A DNA stretch of 64,000 nucleotides from Streptomyces antnestii (GTDB taxonomy: Bacteria; Actinomycetota; Actinomycetes; Streptomycetales; Streptomycetaceae), in the NCBI RefSeq assembly GCF_004005495.1, contig NZ_RZYA01000002.1:248001-312000 (forward strand), written 5' to 3'. Shown piece after piece: positions 8,688-15,744 of the stretch. The notes below the pieces were generated by a model. It saw nothing but the letters and a program-made list of their open reading frames with translations, was not told the DNA's origin and did no database searches. How positions within the stretch are numbered: the stretch's first letter is position 1; each line of letters begins with the position of its first letter. The translations under genes and the position numbers were made by a program.

Positions 8688-8766
8688 ATGACTGGGCACC
8701 CTACCCGCGCACCCGGGAGCCGCAACCGTGTTTCACCAGATGGGATCCGCGGGGGAGAGTGGGGAC

Positions 8767-9594
8767 ATGGACACCACGGACAGTTCCGTACAGGACGCCC
8801 GGCCGTCGCACCGGCTGGTCCCGGGGGACGCGGCATCGCCCGTCCTCCTCCATGTGCCGCACGGGTCGCGCGTCGTGCCGCCGCACGTCCGCGAGGGCAT
8901 CGTGCTCGACGATGCCTCCCTGGAAAGGGAGTTGGACCTCATCACGGACGCGCACACGCAGGAGATCGCCGAACTCGCGGCCCGTTCGGCGCAGATGACG
9001 CCCTGGCGGTTCGTCAACGGACTCTCCCGCCTCGTCGTCGACCCCGAGCGCTTCCCCGACGAACGCGAGGAGATGAACGCGGTGGGCATGGGCGCGGTGT
9101 ACACCCGCACCACCCACCGCCGTCCCCTCAGGCCCGAACCGCCCGCCGACGGACCCGGACTCCTGGAGACCTACTTCCACCCCTACGCCGCCGCGATGAC
9201 CGAAGCGGTCGAGGACCGGCTCGCCGCGACCGGCCGCGCCGTGATCGTCGACGTGCACTCGTACCCGAGCCGGGCCCTGCCCTACGAACTGCACGGCACG
9301 GGCTCACGCCCGCCCGTGTGCCTCGGCACCGACGCCTTCCACACCCCGGGCGCCCTCCTCGCGCGGGCCCGCGCCGCCTTCGGGACGCTCGGGGACGTCG
9401 CCCTCGACACCCCGTTCGCCGGGACCTACGTACCCCTGCGGCACTACGGCGAGGACCCGCGGGTCAGCGCCCTCATGGTCGAACTCCGGCGCGACATCTA
9501 CCTGGACGAACCGGTGACGCCCACGCCGGGCCTGGCGAGGGCGGCCGCCGCGCTGGCCCGACTGGTCGACATGTGTCACTTGCGGGCCACGTAG
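8767..9594 (+). CDS. N-formylglutamate amidohydrolase-family protein
   Basis: A 275-residue protein of the FGase (HutG-type) family, which hydrolyses N-formyl-glutamate or related N-acylated amino acids and shares a carboxypeptidase-like zinc fold. Visible family features are VLLHVPHGS near the N terminus (first metal His), the ETYFHPYAAAM segment, and VIVDVHSYPSRALPYE in the centre (Asp-His-Ser, second metal site). ATG 8767 follows a GGGGAGAG stretch; ATG 8728 is in frame but reads a non-homologous extension. No other histidine-degradation gene is next to it. Its 3' end overlaps the convergent methyltransferase by 19 bp. Confidence 0.88.
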   Translation: MDTTDSSVQDARPSHRLVPGDAASPVLLHVPHGSRVVPPHVREGIVLDDASLERELDLITDAHTQEIAELAARSAQMTPWRFVNGLSRLVVDPERFPDEREEMNAVGMGAVYTRTTHRRPLRPEPPADGPGLLETYFHPYAAAMTEAVEDRLAATGRAVIVDVHSYPSRALPYELHGTGSRPPVCLGTDAFHTPGALLARARAAFGTLGDVALDTPFAGTYVPLRHYGEDPRVSALMVELRRDIYLDEPVTPTPGLARAAAALARLVDMCHLRAT

Positions 9595-10643
9595 TACACG
9601 TTCAGGATGTCGCCCTCGACCTGCTCCACCGAGATGTCACCGAACCCGGCGTCGCCGAGCATCTGGAGCGCCCGCTGCCGGCCCCACACCGTGCCGAGGC
9701 CCGCGCCGCCCTCGCCCAGCGAGACGGTCATGCAGTAGAAGACCGAGAAGGTGTAGAGGGCGGGGCCCAGCGGATGCCCGATGTTCTCCTCGAGGTTGCT
9801 GGACGCGGAGATGTCGCCCATGAGGAACACACCGTCGTCGCGCAGCGCGGCCGCGACGGCCTCCAGGGTCCGCGCGGGCCGGGCCAGGTCGTGGATCACG
9901 TCGAACGCCGTGATCAGGTCGTACGAACCCGTCAGTTCGGCCGTGTCGGCCACGTCGAAGCGGACGTTGTCGAGACCGAGCCGCTCCGCCTCGTCGCGTG
10001 CGGCCGCGATGCCCTTCTCGGAGATGTCGACCCCACGGAAGGTGCTGGCGGGGAACGCCTGCGCCAGCAGGTTCACCGCGTGCCCCTGGCCGGTCCCGAT
10101 GTCCAGCGCGTCGATCCCGGCGCGCAGCCGCTCGGTGAGACCGTCGGCGAGCGGCACGATCGCGTCGACCAGGGCCACGTCGTACACGCGCCCCGTCTCC
10201 TCGGCCTGCAGCTCCTGGAACCGCGGATACGAGGAGTAGGAGACACCGCCGCCACGCCGGAACGCGTCGAGCACCTCGTCCTCGACGGTGCCGAGGAGCG
10301 CGAGATCCTGGAGGAGGGAGGCCATGTTCTCCGGCCCGGCGGCCCGGGTGAGGGAGGCGGCGTGCTCGGGCGGCAACCGGTACGTGCCGTCCTCCGGCCG
10401 GTATTCGACGACCCCCGCGACCGTCAGACCGCCGAGCCACTCCCGTACGTAACGCTCGTCGAGATCCGCGGCCTTGGCGATCCGGGTGCTGGTGGACGGC
10501 GGCAGCGGAGCCATGGCGTCGAAGAGCCCCGTCCGATGACCGAGGCTGCACAGGTATCCGATGCACGCGTCGTTGAGCACCTGGACCATGCGCCCTGCGA
10601 ACCGCTCCTGCCGTACGGCGTCGAGACCCGGTCCGGTCGTCAT
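9576..10643 (-). CDS. Class I SAM-dependent methyltransferase with N-terminal winged-helix domain
   Basis: A 355-residue methyltransferase of the Rv2258c-like type. The first 100 residues are a winged-helix-like dimerisation region (SLGHRTGLFDAMA, then STRIAKAADLDERYVREWL). The Rossmann core starts with ALDIGTGQGHAVNLL (motif I, about residue 178), followed by FRGVDIS and ITAFDVIHDL (post-I and motif II acidic residues). ATG 10643 has GGAAGGAG seven bases upstream. Substrate unknown; relatives methylate small molecules. It is divergent from the VOC protein gene across an unusually AT-rich promoter stretch. Confidence 0.88.
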   Translation of the reverse strand: MTTGPGLDAVRQERFAGRMVQVLNDACIGYLCSLGHRTGLFDAMAPLPPSTSTRIAKAADLDERYVREWLGGLTVAGVVEYRPEDGTYRLPPEHAASLTRAAGPENMASLLQDLALLGTVEDEVLDAFRRGGGVSYSSYPRFQELQAEETGRVYDVALVDAIVPLADGLTERLRAGIDALDIGTGQGHAVNLLAQAFPASTFRGVDISEKGIAAARDEAERLGLDNVRFDVADTAELTGSYDLITAFDVIHDLARPARTLEAVAAALRDDGVFLMGDISASSNLEENIGHPLGPALYTFSVFYCMTVSLGEGGAGLGTVWGRQRALQMLGDAGFGDISVEQVEGDILNVYYVARK

Positions 10644-10722
10644 CGCGGACTCCTTCCGGCGAGGCGCGCGGCACACACTCCCCGTGACCGCCGCACCCGC
10701 GAGGCGTCGCCCATCGCGTGCA

Positions 10723-10762
10723 GGATTAGCACCTTTTGTCATGATTCTTATCCTGATTCTAT
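10723..10762. promoter_or_regulatory. AT-rich divergent promoter stretch with repeated GATTCT
   Basis: This 40-bp segment is far poorer in G and C than its surroundings. The hexamer GATTCT occurs at 10743-10748 and 10755-10760, a 12-bp period. It lies between the methyltransferase start (10643, minus) and the VOC gene start (10844, plus), so it probably holds both promoters and perhaps a regulator site. No known box was recognised. Confidence 0.4.
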
Positions 10763-10843
10763 GTCGCCCTACTGGGCGATGGCGCCCGCGAGAGCGTTCT
10801 TGCTGCAATGAGCCCCCAGGCCGTGATTCAGGGAGGGTGCACG

Positions 10844-11677
10844 ATGACCGAAGGACTGGCCACCGGAGCCGGTGACGAGGACGGCCTGCCGGACGGCGCC
10901 GTGCTCGGGGCCCCTTGCTGGGTGAGCCTCGCCGCACATGACCTCGCCGCCTCCCGGGCGTTCTACGAGGAGGTGCTCGGCTGGGAGTTCCGCCCCGGGA
11001 GCCTCGGCGACCGCTTCGCCGTCGCGCTCACCGACGGCAGGCCGGTGGCGGGCATCGGCGCCGTGGCACCCGCCCTCGGCGTGGCCACGGCCTGGATGCC
11101 CTACTTCGCCGTCGCCGACCCGGACGAGACGGCCGGCCGTGTCCGGGAGCGCAGCGGCACGGTCGGCGTCGGCCCGATCCCCTTCGCGCTCGGCCGCGCG
11201 GCACTGCTGTCCGACCCCAGCGGCGCGGCCTTCGGTATCTGGGCAGGTCAGCTCATGCGGGACTGGAGCGGATGGCGCCCGGACGCGCCGGTCGGGCTCC
11301 GCCTCGTGACCAGGGACGCCTTCGAAGCCGCCATCTTCTACGGCCAGGTCCTCGGCTGGACCGGGCCGGGCGGCTGCGACGTCGCCTACGAGGACGACGA
11401 GGTCGTCCTGGTCTGCGGGGGGCGGCACCTGGCCCGCATCAGCTCGGGGGCGGTCGAGGCGGCGCCCGACCCCGACGTCCGGCCGCACTGGGAGGTCCGC
11501 TTCACCGTGGACGACGTGGCCGACAGCGCCCGGGCGGCCGTCAAGAACGACGGCGCGGTGACGGGCGAGCACGAGGACGAGGCCGGGCTGTGGGCCACCC
11601 TCCGGGACGGGCAGGGAGCACAGTTCACGGTGTTCACGCCGCACCCGGCAGGGGAGCGCGGCCAGGTCAGCGGATGA
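10844..11677 (+). CDS. VOC-superfamily (glyoxalase/bleomycin-resistance-like) protein, two tandem domains
   Basis: 277 residues forming two vicinal-oxygen-chelate repeats. The first (about 20-130) opens with CWVSLAAHDLAASRAFYEEVLGWEF; the second (about 145-270) repeats this as LRLVTRDAFEAAIFYGQVLGW. Two-domain proteins of this type make one metal site per protein and include hydrolases, isomerases and drug-binding proteins; the substrate is not predictable. ATG 10844 with GGGAGGG seven bases upstream is preferred over ATG 10808. The 3' end overlaps the convergent TSUP gene by 11 bp. Confidence 0.87.
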   Translation: MTEGLATGAGDEDGLPDGAVLGAPCWVSLAAHDLAASRAFYEEVLGWEFRPGSLGDRFAVALTDGRPVAGIGAVAPALGVATAWMPYFAVADPDETAGRVRERSGTVGVGPIPFALGRAALLSDPSGAAFGIWAGQLMRDWSGWRPDAPVGLRLVTRDAFEAAIFYGQVLGWTGPGGCDVAYEDDEVVLVCGGRHLARISSGAVEAAPDPDVRPHWEVRFTVDDVADSARAAVKNDGAVTGEHEDEAGLWATLRDGQGAQFTVFTPHPAGERGQVSG

Positions 11678-12434
11678 CCAACTGGCCGAGCGCGAGCGTC
11701 CCCACCGCCAGGACCAGGCTCCGCAGCACCCGGGGGCTCAGGCGTCGGCCCGCCCGCGCGCCGAGCTGACCGCCGAGCGCGGAGCCGGCCGCGACGAGCA
11801 GCACCGCCGTCCAGTCGAACTCGGCGACGAAGAGGAAGAACAGCGCGGCGACCGCGTTGACGAGAGCCACCAGGACGTTCTTGACGGCGTTGAGGCGCTG
11901 CAGCGGCTCGTCGAGCAGCAGGCCCATGAGCGCGACGTAGATGATCCCCTGCGCCGCCGAGAAGTAGCCGCCGTAGACGCTGGCGAGCGTCAGGCCGCAG
12001 AACAGGAGCGGGCCCACGTCGGCGCGCGGTCGTCCCCCGGAGCGCTCGCGGCGCCGCCGCAGCCGGCCGGCGATCAGGGGCTGGACCGCGACCAGGACGA
12101 GAGCGAGGCCGACGAGGATGGGCACGATCCTCTCGAACGCGGCGGCCGGCAGCGTCAGCAGGAGCGTGGCGCCCGCCAACCCGCCGCACACGGCACCCGC
12201 ACCCAGCTTCAGGATGCGCCGCCCCTGGCCCGCGAGTTCGGCGCGGTAGCCGATGGCGCCGCTCACGGAGCCAGGGACGACCCCGAGCGCGTTCGAGACG
12301 GTCGCGGTGACAGGCGGTAGACCCGTGGCCAACAGGACGGGGAACGTGATCAGTGACCCGGACCCCACCACGGTGTTGATGGCACCCGCCCCCACCCCCG
12401 CGGCACACACGGCGACCATCTCCCACCACGTCAC
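11667..12434 (-). CDS. TSUP-family (TauE/SafE) membrane transporter
   Basis: A 255-residue integral membrane protein with about eight hydrophobic helices. It shows the family's inverted-repeat motif: GAGAINTVVGSGSLITFP in the first half and YGGYFSAAQGIIYVALMG in the second. TSUP proteins move sulfite, sulfonates or other organic anions, probably outward. GTG 12434 (VTWWEM) was chosen for its position before the first helix; ATG 12461 is in frame and adds nine residues without a clear ribosome site. No sulfur-metabolism gene is adjacent. Confidence 0.87.
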   Translation of the reverse strand: MTWWEMVAVCAAGVGAGAINTVVGSGSLITFPVLLATGLPPVTATVSNALGVVPGSVSGAIGYRAELAGQGRRILKLGAGAVCGGLAGATLLLTLPAAAFERIVPILVGLALVLVAVQPLIAGRLRRRRERSGGRPRADVGPLLFCGLTLASVYGGYFSAAQGIIYVALMGLLLDEPLQRLNAVKNVLVALVNAVAALFFLFVAEFDWTAVLLVAAGSALGGQLGARAGRRLSPRVLRSLVLAVGTLALGQLVIR

Positions 12435-12486
12435 GCTGCCCCACCCCTCGCGGTTCCGCATCCAGTGCCGCCGACGTTAGGGTGTG

Positions 12487-12512
12487 GACACTTCGGCGCG
12501 CGTCGAAGTGTC
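12487..12512. promoter_or_regulatory. Perfect 9-bp inverted repeat upstream of a methyltransferase gene
   Basis: GACACTTCG (12487-12495) and CGAAGTGTC (12504-12512) are perfect inverted repeats with an 8-bp GC spacer. The repeat ends 15 bp before the ATG at 12528. It could be a dimer operator or a hairpin in the 5' leader that hides the ribosome site. Confidence 0.55.
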
Positions 12513-12527
12513 GTGACGGGGGGCCGG

Positions 12528-13259
12528 ATGGACCGGAACATACACAGCGTCGACGACGTACTCGCGCTCCTGGACGGCCTGTTCGCACCGGAGGCCGACC
12601 GCTGGACCAGCGGCGCGGCCACCTGGTGGGACGGCTTTTACGCGGACCGCGACCGGCCCGTGCCGTTCTTCGTGGACAAGCCCGACGAGAACCTCGTCTC
12701 CTACCTTCAGCGCGGCCTCGTCACCCCGGGACGCGCACTCGACCTGGGCTGCGGCGCCGGCCGTAACGCGATCCACCTCGCCTCCCACGGCTTCGAGGTG
12801 GACGCCGTCGACCTCTCGCCGGAGGCCGTCGCGTGGGCCGGAGACCGCGCCCGGGACGCGGGCGCCACGATCCGCTTCCACCGCGGCGACGCCTTCGCCC
12901 TCGCGGGCACCGAACTCCGCGGCCCGTACGACCTGATCTGTGACTCGGGCTGCTTCCACCACCTGCCGCCGCACCGCCGGATCAGCTACCTCGACCTCCT
13001 CGACCGGACACTGGCCCCGGGCGGTCAACTCGCCCTGAGCTGCTTCGCGTCCGGAGCGATGGGCTCGGAGGTACCCGACGCCGACCTCTACCGCGGCTCA
13101 GGGCTGCACGGCGGTCTCGCCTACACGCCGGAGGCGCTGCGCCGGATCTTCTCGGACCTGACCGAGGTCGAGCTGCGCCGCATGCGCGACGAACCCCCGG
13201 AGTCGCCGAACTTCGGCGAACCCTTACTCTGGACAGCGCTGTTCCGGCGCGACGCGTAA
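12528..13259 (+). CDS. Class I SAM-dependent methyltransferase (TehB/Tam-like), TTA codon present
   Basis: A 243-residue methyltransferase. Motif I is ALDLGCGAGRNAIHLA (about residues 66-81), followed by VDAVDLSPEAV and the acidic motif DLICDSGCFHHLPP. Relatives methylate tellurite, selenium or small organic acids; the true substrate is unknown. ATG 12528 has a G-rich stretch just upstream. Codon 233 (13224-13226) is TTA, rare in Streptomyces and read by the developmentally controlled bldA tRNA, so full-length protein may be made mainly late in growth. A perfect inverted repeat sits directly before the start. Confidence 0.88.
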   Translation: MDRNIHSVDDVLALLDGLFAPEADRWTSGAATWWDGFYADRDRPVPFFVDKPDENLVSYLQRGLVTPGRALDLGCGAGRNAIHLASHGFEVDAVDLSPEAVAWAGDRARDAGATIRFHRGDAFALAGTELRGPYDLICDSGCFHHLPPHRRISYLDLLDRTLAPGGQLALSCFASGAMGSEVPDADLYRGSGLHGGLAYTPEALRRIFSDLTEVELRRMRDEPPESPNFGEPLLWTALFRRDA

Positions 13260-13288
13260 CCCCCTTGTACCCGCTGGTTCCCGGCGCC

Positions 13289-13465
13289 TCAGTTGTGGCC
13301 GAACTTGTGCGGCTTCTTGTGCGACACATGCTCGGAGATCCGGCGCGCGGGCTCGTCCGACGGTTCGGTCGCCTTCGTCGGCGGCTGCTTGGACTCCGCG
13401 GTGGTGCCGTAAGTGTGGCCGCCCGTGCGGGCGCCCCTATTCTGACGGCTCTGTTTCTTGCCCAT
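13289..13465 (-). CDS. Small basic conserved-type hypothetical protein
   Basis: A 58-residue, Lys/Arg/His-rich protein beginning MGKKQSRQNRGARTGG and ending SHKKPHKFGHN. It has no hydrophobic segment and looks intrinsically disordered and possibly nucleic-acid binding. The excellent ribosome site AGGAGGAA seven bases before ATG 13465 is the main reason to accept so short a gene. It is divergent from the ABC-F leader region and convergent with the methyltransferase at 12528. Function unknown. Confidence 0.72.
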   Translation of the reverse strand: MGKKQSRQNRGARTGGHTYGTTAESKQPPTKATEPSDEPARRISEHVSHKKPHKFGHN

Positions 13466-13603
13466 GATCATTCCTCCTGCGGGGAAGCCGGACGTCAGGC
13501 CACTTTCAGAGTTGCACGCGGCCACAAAGGGTGCATGTCGGGCCGTCCTGTCCGCTGTCCGAGGCACACCGTCCGTGCACGCGCGGACGCGCCCCGTCGT
13601 CTG

Positions 13604-13665
13604 TGACCAGGGGTGACCGGGGGTGACCAGGGACTCTTGCCTTTCGATCACGTGGTGGCTATGGT
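13604..13665 (+). promoter_or_regulatory. Promoter of the ABC-F gene with three 10-bp direct repeats
   Basis: Three consecutive 10-bp units, TGACCAGGGG, TGACCGGGGG and TGACCAGGGA, fill 13604-13633. They sit directly upstream of TTGCCT (13637-13642), a 17-bp spacer and TATGGT (13660-13665), a good sigma-70-type promoter. Direct repeats in phase with the helix next to a -35 box suggest an activator site. Transcription should begin near 13672, about 265 bases before the ABC-F start. Confidence 0.6.
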
Positions 13666-13694
13666 TTTCGGCGTCTCTGTTGTCTCCGATTGAG

Positions 13695-13769
13695 GTGGAC
13701 GTTGCGCATCTGAGGATCGCGATCACCGCGCCGTACGGCCTTCCCCGCCGTACGCCCGTCACGCCGTAG
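13695..13769 (+). CDS. Putative 24-residue leader peptide upstream of the ABC-F gene
   Basis: A GTG-initiated 24-codon frame starts about 20 bases after the predicted transcription start and ends with TAG at 13769. The peptide runs VDVAHLRIAI and ends GLPRRTPVTP. Its ribosome site is weak (TGAG next to the start). Many genes for ribosome-protection proteins are induced by drug-stalled ribosomes on such leader peptides. A perfect 8-bp stem lies inside this frame, so stalling could change folding downstream. The peptide is proposed from position and context only. Confidence 0.4.
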   Translation: MDVAHLRIAITAPYGLPRRTPVTP

Positions 13770-13785
13770 CGGCCATCCGTGCCGC
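13732..13785 (+). promoter_or_regulatory. Leader hairpins of the ABC-F transcript
   Basis: CGTACGGC (13732-13739) pairs with GCCGTACG (13747-13754) across a 7-nt loop, inside the putative leader peptide frame. Directly after it GCGGC (13769-13773) pairs with GCCGC (13781-13785), beginning at the leader stop codon. The arrangement allows alternative folds as in ribosome-mediated attenuation. The rest of the 473-bp gap (13466-13938) holds the minus-strand promoter of the small gene and a pyrimidine-rich run near 13855-13915. Confidence 0.4.
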
Positions 13786-13938
13786 CCGTGACCCCGCGTG
13801 GATGCGACCTCGGTGCATGAGCCGTCCCCGATGATCTTTCGGGCAGCCGCACCCCTCTTTCCTTCCTGGCCTGGTCGCCGCGTGGTGCTCGCATACGTAG
13901 CCCCTTTTCCCCTGCGCCTGCGATTGCGAGATTCACCC

Positions 13939-15600
13939 ATGGCTACCCCCACCGTGCCCAGTGCCTCCCTGACCTGTTCCGGCCTGTCCTTCCAGTGGCA
14001 GGACGGCACCACCGTCTTCGACGGGCTCTCCCTCACCATCGGCCGCGGCCGCACCGGACTCGTCGGGACGAACGGCACCGGAAAGTCCACCCTGCTCCGG
14101 CTGCTCGCCGGTCAACTCGCCCCCTCCCAGGGGTCGGTGACCGTCGGTGGCAGCCTCGCCCACCTTCCACAGAACATCACCCTCGACACCACGCTCCGCG
14201 TCGACCAGGCCCTCGGGATCGCCGACCGGCGCGCCGCGCTGCGTGCCATCGAGGACGGGGACGTGCGCGAGGAACACTTCGACACGGTCGGCGACGACTG
14301 GGACGTCGAGGAGCGGGCCCTGGCCACACTCGGCTCGCTCGGCCTCGGCGACGTCGAACTCGACCGCACGGTGGGCCAGTTGTCCGGCGGGGAGACCATC
14401 CTCCTGCGCCTGGCCGCCCTCCTCCTGGAGCGCCCCGACGTCCTCCTCCTCGACGAGCCGACCAACAACCTGGACGTCTTCGCCCGCCGCAGGCTCTACG
14501 AGGCCGTGGACTCCTGGCGCTCCGGAGTCCTGGTCGTGGTGAGCCACGACCGTGAACTCCTCGAACGCGTCGACCGCATCGCCGAGCTGCGCTCCGGCTC
14601 CGTGAGCTGGTACGGCGGCGGCTACTCCGCGTACGAGGACGCCCTCGCCACCCAGCAGGAAGCGGCCGGACGGACACTGCGGGCCGCCGAGGCCGACGTA
14701 CGCCGGCAGAAGCGCGAACTGGAGGAGACCCAGATCAAGGTGGCCCGCCGGGCACGGGCCAACAAGAAACTCGACGCCCAGCGCAAGGCCCCGAGGATCG
14801 TCGCGGGTGAGAAGAAGAGGCAGGCGCAGGAGTCCGGGGACAAACTGCGCGGGCTGCACGAGGACCGGCTCAGCGAGGCGCACGAGCGGCGCGAGGAGGC
14901 CGCCGAGGCTATCCGCAGCGACGCCGAGATCCGTGTGAGCCTGCCCCACACCGCGGTACCCGCCGGCCGCACCGTGCTCGGCATCGACGAACTGAGCCTG
15001 GCGCACGGCAGGTTGCGGGGCGGCAGCCTGCACATCCACGGCCCCGAACGCATCGCGCTCGTGGGGCGCAACGGAGCCGGGAAGACCACGCTCCTGCGCA
15101 CCCTCACCGGCGAGCTGGCACCCCTGGCCGGCGAGGCGAAGACGTTCGTCCCGCTGCGGTTCCTGCCGCAGCGACTGGACGTGCTCGACGACGAGCTCAG
15201 CGTCGCGGCGAACGTGGCACGCCTCGCGCCCGGCGTCACCGACAACCACATCCGCTCCCAGCTCGCCCGCTTCCTGTTCAAGGGGGCCCGCGCCGAGCAG
15301 CCCGCCGGCACCTTGTCCGGCGGCGAACGCTTCCGCGCCGCACTCGCGGCGACGATGCTCGCCGCCCCCGCCCCGCAGCTGCTCATGCTCGACGAGCCGA
15401 CCAACAGCCTGGACATGGCCAGCGTGCGGCAACTGACCAGCGCACTCGCCTCGTACGAGGGCGCGCTCCTCATCGCGAGCCACGACCTGCCCTTCCTCGA
15501 ATCGGTCGGCATCACCCGCTGGCTGCTGCTCGGCGAGGACCTTCGGGAGACCTCCGCGGAGGAGGTGCGCGAGCTGCTCGAGGCGCCGGACGCCGGGTGA
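13939..15600 (+). CDS. ABC-F family ATP-binding protein (ribosome protection/translation factor type)
   Basis: A 553-residue soluble protein with two ABC ATPase domains and no membrane segment. Domain 1 has Walker A GTNGTGKST (about residue 43) and signature LSGGE, with LLLLDEPTNNLD. Domain 2 has Walker A GRNGAGKTT (about 376) and LSGGE, with LLMLDEPTNSLD. Between them a charged linker of about 90 residues, rich in Arg, Lys and Glu, forms the arm that enters the ribosomal E site in this family. Members either remove antibiotics from the ribosome or tune translation. The long structured leader argues for drug-inducible control. ATG 13939 starts just before the first domain; the longer upstream frame is leader RNA. 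Confidence 0.9.
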   Translation: MATPTVPSASLTCSGLSFQWQDGTTVFDGLSLTIGRGRTGLVGTNGTGKSTLLRLLAGQLAPSQGSVTVGGSLAHLPQNITLDTTLRVDQALGIADRRAALRAIEDGDVREEHFDTVGDDWDVEERALATLGSLGLGDVELDRTVGQLSGGETILLRLAALLLERPDVLLLDEPTNNLDVFARRRLYEAVDSWRSGVLVVVSHDRELLERVDRIAELRSGSVSWYGGGYSAYEDALATQQEAAGRTLRAAEADVRRQKRELEETQIKVARRARANKKLDAQRKAPRIVAGEKKRQAQESGDKLRGLHEDRLSEAHERREEAAEAIRSDAEIRVSLPHTAVPAGRTVLGIDELSLAHGRLRGGSLHIHGPERIALVGRNGAGKTTLLRTLTGELAPLAGEAKTFVPLRFLPQRLDVLDDELSVAANVARLAPGVTDNHIRSQLARFLFKGARAEQPAGTLSGGERFRAALAATMLAAPAPQLLMLDEPTNSLDMASVRQLTSALASYEGALLIASHDLPFLESVGITRWLLLGEDLRETSAEEVRELLEAPDAG

Positions 15601-15672
15601 GGGCCGGGCCGCGCGGGCGCGTTGATCGATTGGCGGGGCCGCGCGGCCAGGATTAACGTCGGTGTAGTGAAT

Positions 15673-15722
15673 GCGGTGAACGACTCCGTTCAGCGCACCA
15701 CTTCACCGCAGCACTTCACCGC
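15673..15722. promoter_or_regulatory. Operator-like repeats upstream of the MFS exporter
   Basis: TGAACG-N4-CGTTCA (15677-15692) is a perfect 16-bp dyad of the kind bound by TetR-type repressors of exporters. The octamer GCGGTGAA occurs once forward (15673-15680) and twice reversed (15702-15709 and 15715-15722), the latter pair 13 bp apart. All lie within 75 bp of the exporter start. Confidence 0.5.
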
Positions 15723-15744
15723 GGCTCTGAGGCGCACGGACACC

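Noticed and set aside
8688..10811. A 707-codon plus-strand frame crossing the amidohydrolase and methyltransferase genes
   Set aside because: It crosses two convincing genes in another frame and has no ribosome site or domain.
13661..13693. A 10-codon ATG frame (MVFGVSVVSD) upstream of the ABC-F gene, first taken as the leader peptide
   Set aside because: Its ATG is part of the likely -10 box TATGGT, so it would not be in the transcript.
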